From the NCBI GenBank assembly GCA_945872355.1, contig CAMBZU010000032.1, forward strand, positions 1-36,160: a stretch of 36,160 nucleotides of DNA, written 5' to 3'. This document shows, piece after piece, positions 32,801 to 36,160 of the stretch. This DNA comes from Chitinophaga pinensis. Lineage in GTDB: Bacteria > Bacteroidota > Bacteroidia > UBA4408. The stretch's first letter is position 1; every line of letters begins with the position of its first letter. The position numbers and the translations under genes are program-made. Below the pieces are notes generated by a model. That model saw nothing but the letters and a program-made list of their open reading frames with translations. It did not search any database and was not told the origin of the DNA.

Positions 32801-34589
32801 TTGCGCAAAAATCAAGAATGCGATCGCTAGCATCTCTTACTTCTTTGGCTTTTTCTTTTACTAAATACTCCCGAAAACTTTCGTGAAACAACTGATAATC
32901 GAGCACTTCCTCGGTAAGCGGATTTTCATAGAGTACTTCTTTTAAGGTGCTGCCTATGCGTTGCATGGTGGCATTTCCCAATTTATTAATAATACCAAGA
33001 TGAGACATGGTTAAGTAATCTTTTGCTGAAGCAAAGGTGAAGAGTCCGGCAAGTAAGGCATCACCATCAACCGCATCTTGCGCATAGCGTTGCAGAATGG
33101 CTTTATAGTATTCGTCAATTTTTTCAGGAAGGGCGTTTACATCATTAATAGCAATACTACCATATTCAATGGCATCGCAAAGTAATTTCAAATACAGCGG
33201 ATTTCCTTGCGAACGTTTTTGTACCGCATCAATCCATACACTTTCGCGCTCTACTTCGTATTTGTTTGCTACTTCATAAATGAGCGCGCGAATGTCTTCC
33301 TTGCCCAAGCCAGAAAGCTCGAGTTTAGTATGCGTTAAAACTGGCAATTGGTTCCATAAATCATCAATGCTTTTGTGTCCGCCAGGCCGAGAACCATAAA
33401 TAATTAAGATGTTTTCAAAATTTTCGCGAGGCAGGTAAGTCACCACATTATTTTCAACTCCTTCATCCAAGCCGTCAATTAAAAAAAGTAAGTGTTGGCC
33501 TTTTGCTTGTTCGCCCCACAAGCGCCATTTTGTAAAGAGTTGATTTTGCAGATCAAACACCATCTTGCCTTCGGCTCGAATTTCTTTGCCGGCTGAAAAT
33601 AGTTCATCGGTTCGGCGGATAAGATAATTAAACATATATTCCACCTGGGCCTGTTGGGTACCACGGCGAATAAAATACTCTACAACATGTAGCTTCTTTA
33701 ATTCAGAATGTGCACGTAGGTCTTTAAAAAACTGAGCAATCAGCGCTGACTTGCCAATGCCCGGATTCCCTTGAATGGAAAAATAACCTTTGTGATTATT
33801 AAGCACAAACTGCAACAATTTTTCGCGTTCAATAGTTCTGCCTTTAAAGGTTTCTGTGAGTTCCTCAATGCGTTGGTAGAATTCATTATTGCCAACTTTT
33901 TTCCATTCGTTAAGCGGGAGGTGCTCGTGAAATTCGGTATAAAAATCTTTTTCTTTATAGTGCTTACTTAAAGGGTAATTGAGTAAACCAATTTTATCGT
34001 TTTTTAAGTCATTGAAAAATGCAAATGAAGCATCAGAGGCTTCCTTGCGAAAAAGAAACATTGGATGAAGACTGAGCGTTCCATTTGAAGTTGCAATCAA
34101 AACTTTTCCATCCTGAACCTCCATCGATGATTGCGCCAACCATTTCGATTCCATTAGTTGTTTTAAAAAAGAATCAAATTTTTTAATATCAGCTTCACAT
34201 TGCGCATCGCTAGGAGTAGCTCCGTGGGCATAGCCGTTTCGAAATGCAACGACATTTGTTTTATCTATGTTCAGTGCTTTATCGAGAAAAATAAACTCGT
34301 TTGCAAAATCATTTAATATCCACTCATAATTGTCTTTTTGCAATTCTTCAAACAGCACTCTGCTAAACAATTGCCATGAACCTAATGAAGGGGTGCGCAA
34401 CCCTTGAGCGAGTAAACCCTTTGCGGAATCACTCAGCTTGTTGTGTTGTACATATGCAGAAACGATAATCACCGTATGTGTTTTGATGATGCTCTCAAAA
34501 AGGTCGATCATGCGGTGTACTTTCCGGAATGGCTGTGTTTCGGAGAGGTAAAGCTGGTGTAGTATGGTTAGATGAGTATGTTTTATCAT
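29883..34589 (-). CDS. HEPN-like/STAND NTPase/solenoid protein, NLR-like defence candidate
   Basis: The 1568-residue protein has three parts. Residues 1-150 carry an R-x4-H motif in RNGYAHGAT (Arg117, His122) within a helical region, as in HEPN RNases. The STAND NTPase core has Walker A GNPGIGKSAL (274-283), Walker B LLFLIDGLDEG (367-377), YGSRPGG (about 399-405) and a winged-helix region with FHESFREYLVKE. The remainder (about 600-1568) is a long helical repeat array, TPR-like but degenerate. This is the layout of bacterial NLR-like antiphage proteins, in which the solenoid senses a phage component and ATP-driven assembly releases the N-terminal effector. The base composition changes sharply within the gene near 32280. 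Confidence 0.85.
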   Translation of the reverse strand: MIKHTHLTILHQLYLSETQPFRKVHRMIDLFESIIKTHTVIIVSAYVQHNKLSDSAKGLLAQGLRTPSLGSWQLFSRVLFEELQKDNYEWILNDFANEFIFLDKALNIDKTNVVAFRNGYAHGATPSDAQCEADIKKFDSFLKQLMESKWLAQSSMEVQDGKVLIATSNGTLSLHPMFLFRKEASDASFAFFNDLKNDKIGLLNYPLSKHYKEKDFYTEFHEHLPLNEWKKVGNNEFYQRIEELTETFKGRTIEREKLLQFVLNNHKGYFSIQGNPGIGKSALIAQFFKDLRAHSELKKLHVVEYFIRRGTQQAQVEYMFNYLIRRTDELFSAGKEIRAEGKMVFDLQNQLFTKWRLWGEQAKGQHLLFLIDGLDEGVENNVVTYLPRENFENILIIYGSRPGGHKSIDDLWNQLPVLTHTKLELSGLGKEDIRALIYEVANKYEVERESVWIDAVQKRSQGNPLYLKLLCDAIEYGSIAINDVNALPEKIDEYYKAILQRYAQDAVDGDALLAGLFTFASAKDYLTMSHLGIINKLGNATMQRIGSTLKEVLYENPLTEEVLDYQLFHESFREYLVKEKAKEVRDASDRILDFCANWKELEGSWEQRYALEHYALHLSESKKEARHTELLNLFKNNAYTTTQKQVLKQFDATKDLYQLSLKKASELQHYDAQLEAALCLVDLKYEEANDAPQVVALIATGKSEDLDLALKRIESFGGNDKEGLQRKFILYILCLIELILLDSKENQFRKEGIEKLLKHLDEHLPVDHSILNWNDFISSYLIFKLTTQINKMNIDYSILYKRTANWSSDWLETEKKLNIEDFILIEKFLHLINEPYNRDTILSKISLNLCSQNNVNDAIEFGLKMNLNYKRSNTFMSLIKILSNNGLMQQAEEIQKHVIFYPGAMSEEISSSSLKVDLNILKSKESFEKYLEILSNTKEDINCIIDLTDFAIENALNDYSLILIEKAKNLLNKIDDKLFSIESLIKISKQYQKLNILNESNKIIKYLLSVINEVSHIKLRDRYKKDICFQLLLNRNIEGASELIKSMTTSSYKSLAIKNICDLLIEKPDISNVYQVLLYSLSTSNLLHNNILFPLNIKYKISQCLQNDHHAGSVLSSALSDCTGITTNTERMDWEIKILISLLGKIRFEDILGLIEKKSDNKKIEILINLSRHSFIKNRMIETNEILEYCYKLIIPKLESLDGYVLEDFAQELISQGKIDYLNIILKNFSFDSSREIDIQSKLSVYYYNQVNYNKSSEILDEILKGRKYGGWKWFELSEAFYLNNRIDEICSRENICYLSAAQLFWKDNDEINALKYLERYRESIGILTPKSTMVSALSLEYARQGMHEQSIEVISILKDAESDGYLTDQNGCFMRIAIFYFETNQYELALKISKYIKRSSTLTKTFFEFGKAYYKLNKTVNIDSLLLFITNDESKKHFLYGIIESVELDNYSELFVFQLLNLSYSFTDLIEIILINHVVYKIFLSGGSQPQSGSVLENKFYGFKHFVNWKNDFFKEAILARSSTNLTEWLHEISDEDDKEEVLVWAKKVSKGKMTEQEFGEKVKSIE

Positions 34590-34691
34590 AATTGGAATTT
34601 AAAATTGCTAATACTAATATATAGGGGATTTTAATAATTAAGTTCTGAAAATAAAATGATTTTTTTCTATACTAAGGTACTTTTTATTTTC

Positions 34692-36160
34692 TTACTTTCT
34701 CAATAACTGCATCCAGTGTTCCCAAATAATTACCATGGCTAGGGTATCTAATCGGCAATAATCTAATAATGCCTGTTTGTATTTATTTTTTACTTCATTA
34801 TTATCTCTGTTTAATCCATAAACCATGTCTTGGTATGCTAGCATTGGGCCTGAACCGTCTTTTACTATTATTTTTTGTCCTTTGTATTCAATCGAGATTT
34901 CAGGTAAAATATCATACGGATTGATTGTATTACCATCGCTATCTTTTTTAAATAAACCAATATCATCTAATAATTCTTCTATTTGAGTTGATTTATTAGA
35001 TTTTAAAACAGCAGGCAACACCAGCTTAATAGATTTATAACCTCCCCTTTCGGTTTGAAAGTAAAATTCTTTAGCCCAATCATTCATATCAATCATCCTT
35101 TTAAACGAATCATTTTGATCTTGAATTATTAAACCCTCTATCCATTTTTTTAATGTTAAATCAAAATCCGGTATTTCTAACATAGAAGTGAAAATAGACT
35201 GCAATTGCTTAATCTGATATTCACTCCAAATCATCACACTGCCGACGTTGCCGATACAATTTCTTAATTGATTGGCAAATTCCAAATTTGGATACAAGGT
35301 ATCAGTATTAATCCATTCGTAATATTTTGGTTTGGTGTTAGGCGCATCTATAGTATGGCAACTCCATTGAAAAATAACCTTTTCGCAGCAACGCATATTT
35401 TTATGATAAGGAAAAGCCATTTGTGATGTTTCAAAAGCAATAAAGTGCAGTGGGTACTTCACATTGCTGTTTTGTATTTCCTCTAATAATTCTTCTAATA
35501 AAAACTCTTGTTTTTTTATTAAGGGATTATAGGTAGAAGAATAAATCTCATATGATTTAGTAATTTCATCTATAGGCCCTTCCTCTACTTCTTTTTTCCC
35601 TTGTGCAATAAAGTAATTGATAAAATTATCTTTTTGGTTTATGTTACCTAATTTTACTAAATCTAAAATAAATGGATTTTCTCTTAGCGCTAATTCCCCC
35701 CAACATTCTAAAAAGCCATTTTTTTTTACATTCGCCTGCACTTTAAACTCGCAATGCCTGCATTTAGAAATTGGAGGTGAATGAATTTTTTTATTACTAA
35801 TAATACTTTCAATATAAGATTCAGCTTTCGCATTCAACTTTGGCAACCATTTGTCAATAATATTATCAACGGGAATGAGCGCTAATAATTGATTTTCTTT
35901 ATTTCTTAAGTCTTTTAAATTTTGGTCATTCCCAATAAATTCAACTTCTTTTTTTTGGTAGGTGGTATCTGGTTTTGGCACAGTTTTAACTAATTTAAAC
36001 CATGTCAATATAGCATCTAGAGGAGAAAGAAATATTTTATCAGGCATTAACATAAAAGCTGAAACATTTGATAATGGATATTTTTCTTGAACCACCATTT
36101 TTTGAAAAGCAACATCTTCTAAATATTTTTTATATTCCTTATTATCTAAAGATTTTTTTT
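34692..36160 (-). CDS. DUF2779 domain protein, C-terminal part (runs off right edge)
   Basis: The frame stays open from the right edge to the stop at 34692, giving 489 codons. The first visible residues (KKSLDNKEYKKYLEDVAFQK, then MVVQEKYPLSNV and MLMPDK) match the middle of DUF2779 proteins, whose N-terminal part is a PD-(D/E)XK-like domain. A cysteine cluster CRHC...CWGE (about 135-155) is present, as are HFIAFETSQMAFPYH, a DnaQ-like DEDD exonuclease opening with Glu for the usual Asp, and a closing LLDYCRLDTLAMVIIWEHW. Family function is unproven. The N-terminus is outside the window. An ATG at 36098 is internal. Confidence 0.8.
   Translation of the reverse strand, partial: KKSLDNKEYKKYLEDVAFQKMVVQEKYPLSNVSAFMLMPDKIFLSPLDAILTWFKLVKTVPKPDTTYQKKEVEFIGNDQNLKDLRNKENQLLALIPVDNIIDKWLPKLNAKAESYIESIISNKKIHSPPISKCRHCEFKVQANVKKNGFLECWGELALRENPFILDLVKLGNINQKDNFINYFIAQGKKEVEEGPIDEITKSYEIYSSTYNPLIKKQEFLLEELLEEIQNSNVKYPLHFIAFETSQMAFPYHKNMRCCEKVIFQWSCHTIDAPNTKPKYYEWINTDTLYPNLEFANQLRNCIGNVGSVMIWSEYQIKQLQSIFTSMLEIPDFDLTLKKWIEGLIIQDQNDSFKRMIDMNDWAKEFYFQTERGGYKSIKLVLPAVLKSNKSTQIEELLDDIGLFKKDSDGNTINPYDILPEISIEYKGQKIIVKDGSGPMLAYQDMVYGLNRDNNEVKNKYKQALLDYCRLDTLAMVIIWEHWMQLLRK

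Overview
The window looks like a chromosomal segment from an AT-rich member of the Bacteroidota. The evidence is a secreted protein with a type IX secretion C-terminal sorting domain, a CFI-box C-terminal domain, a DUF4407 protein, an AbiEii toxin paired with a DUF6922-like antitoxin, a DUF2779 protein, and several upstream sites matching the Bacteroidota -7 box TAnnTTTG. I saw no rRNA, tRNA, CRISPR array or transposase.

Layout. Positions 1-2800 hold a truncated outer-membrane-type protein, a secreted endonuclease/exonuclease/phosphatase (EEP) family protein, and long intergenic stretches built from small dispersed repeats. Positions 2805-5287 are a three-gene minus-strand operon: zinc-ribbon/CFI-box protein, SPFH (virion-core type)/GYF protein, small membrane protein. 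Positions 5409-9000 form an accessory patch: an uncharacterised protein, a decayed XRE regulator, an HTH-DUF6922/AbiEii toxin-antitoxin pair flanked by direct repeats, and a MntA/HepT pair. Positions 9000-10027 carry no gene but are packed with repeats, including a MITE-like element, two consecutive stem-loops and four 60-bp tandem units. Positions 10023-14138 are a minus-strand surface-glycan operon (GT2, GNAT, SpsF-like nucleotidyltransferase, class III aminotransferase, SDR). Positions 14366-16474 hold a tandem universal stress protein and a T9SS cargo protein, convergent on a bidirectional terminator. Positions 16696-19337 are a housekeeping operon (Nfu scaffold, exosortase-family protein, asd, PTPS/QueD-family protein).

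Positions 19461-25676 are six tightly packed plus-strand genes: unknown, DUF4407, a second TM/coiled-coil protein of the same layout, an inner-membrane OmpA-domain protein, a polytopic protein with a transglutaminase-like domain, and a DUF350-like protein. They look like one membrane-to-peptidoglycan complex. This is the best candidate here for an undescribed system.

Positions 25809-36160 look like a defence island: a hypothetical protein, a WYL regulator, two unknown genes (one possibly a PD-(D/E)XK nuclease fold), a 5' fragment of a DUF2779 gene, a 1568-residue HEPN-like/STAND/solenoid protein, and a DUF2779 gene leaving the right edge. The DUF2779 fragment and the right-edge gene face each other across the STAND gene, a geometry that suggests an inversion or a duplication.
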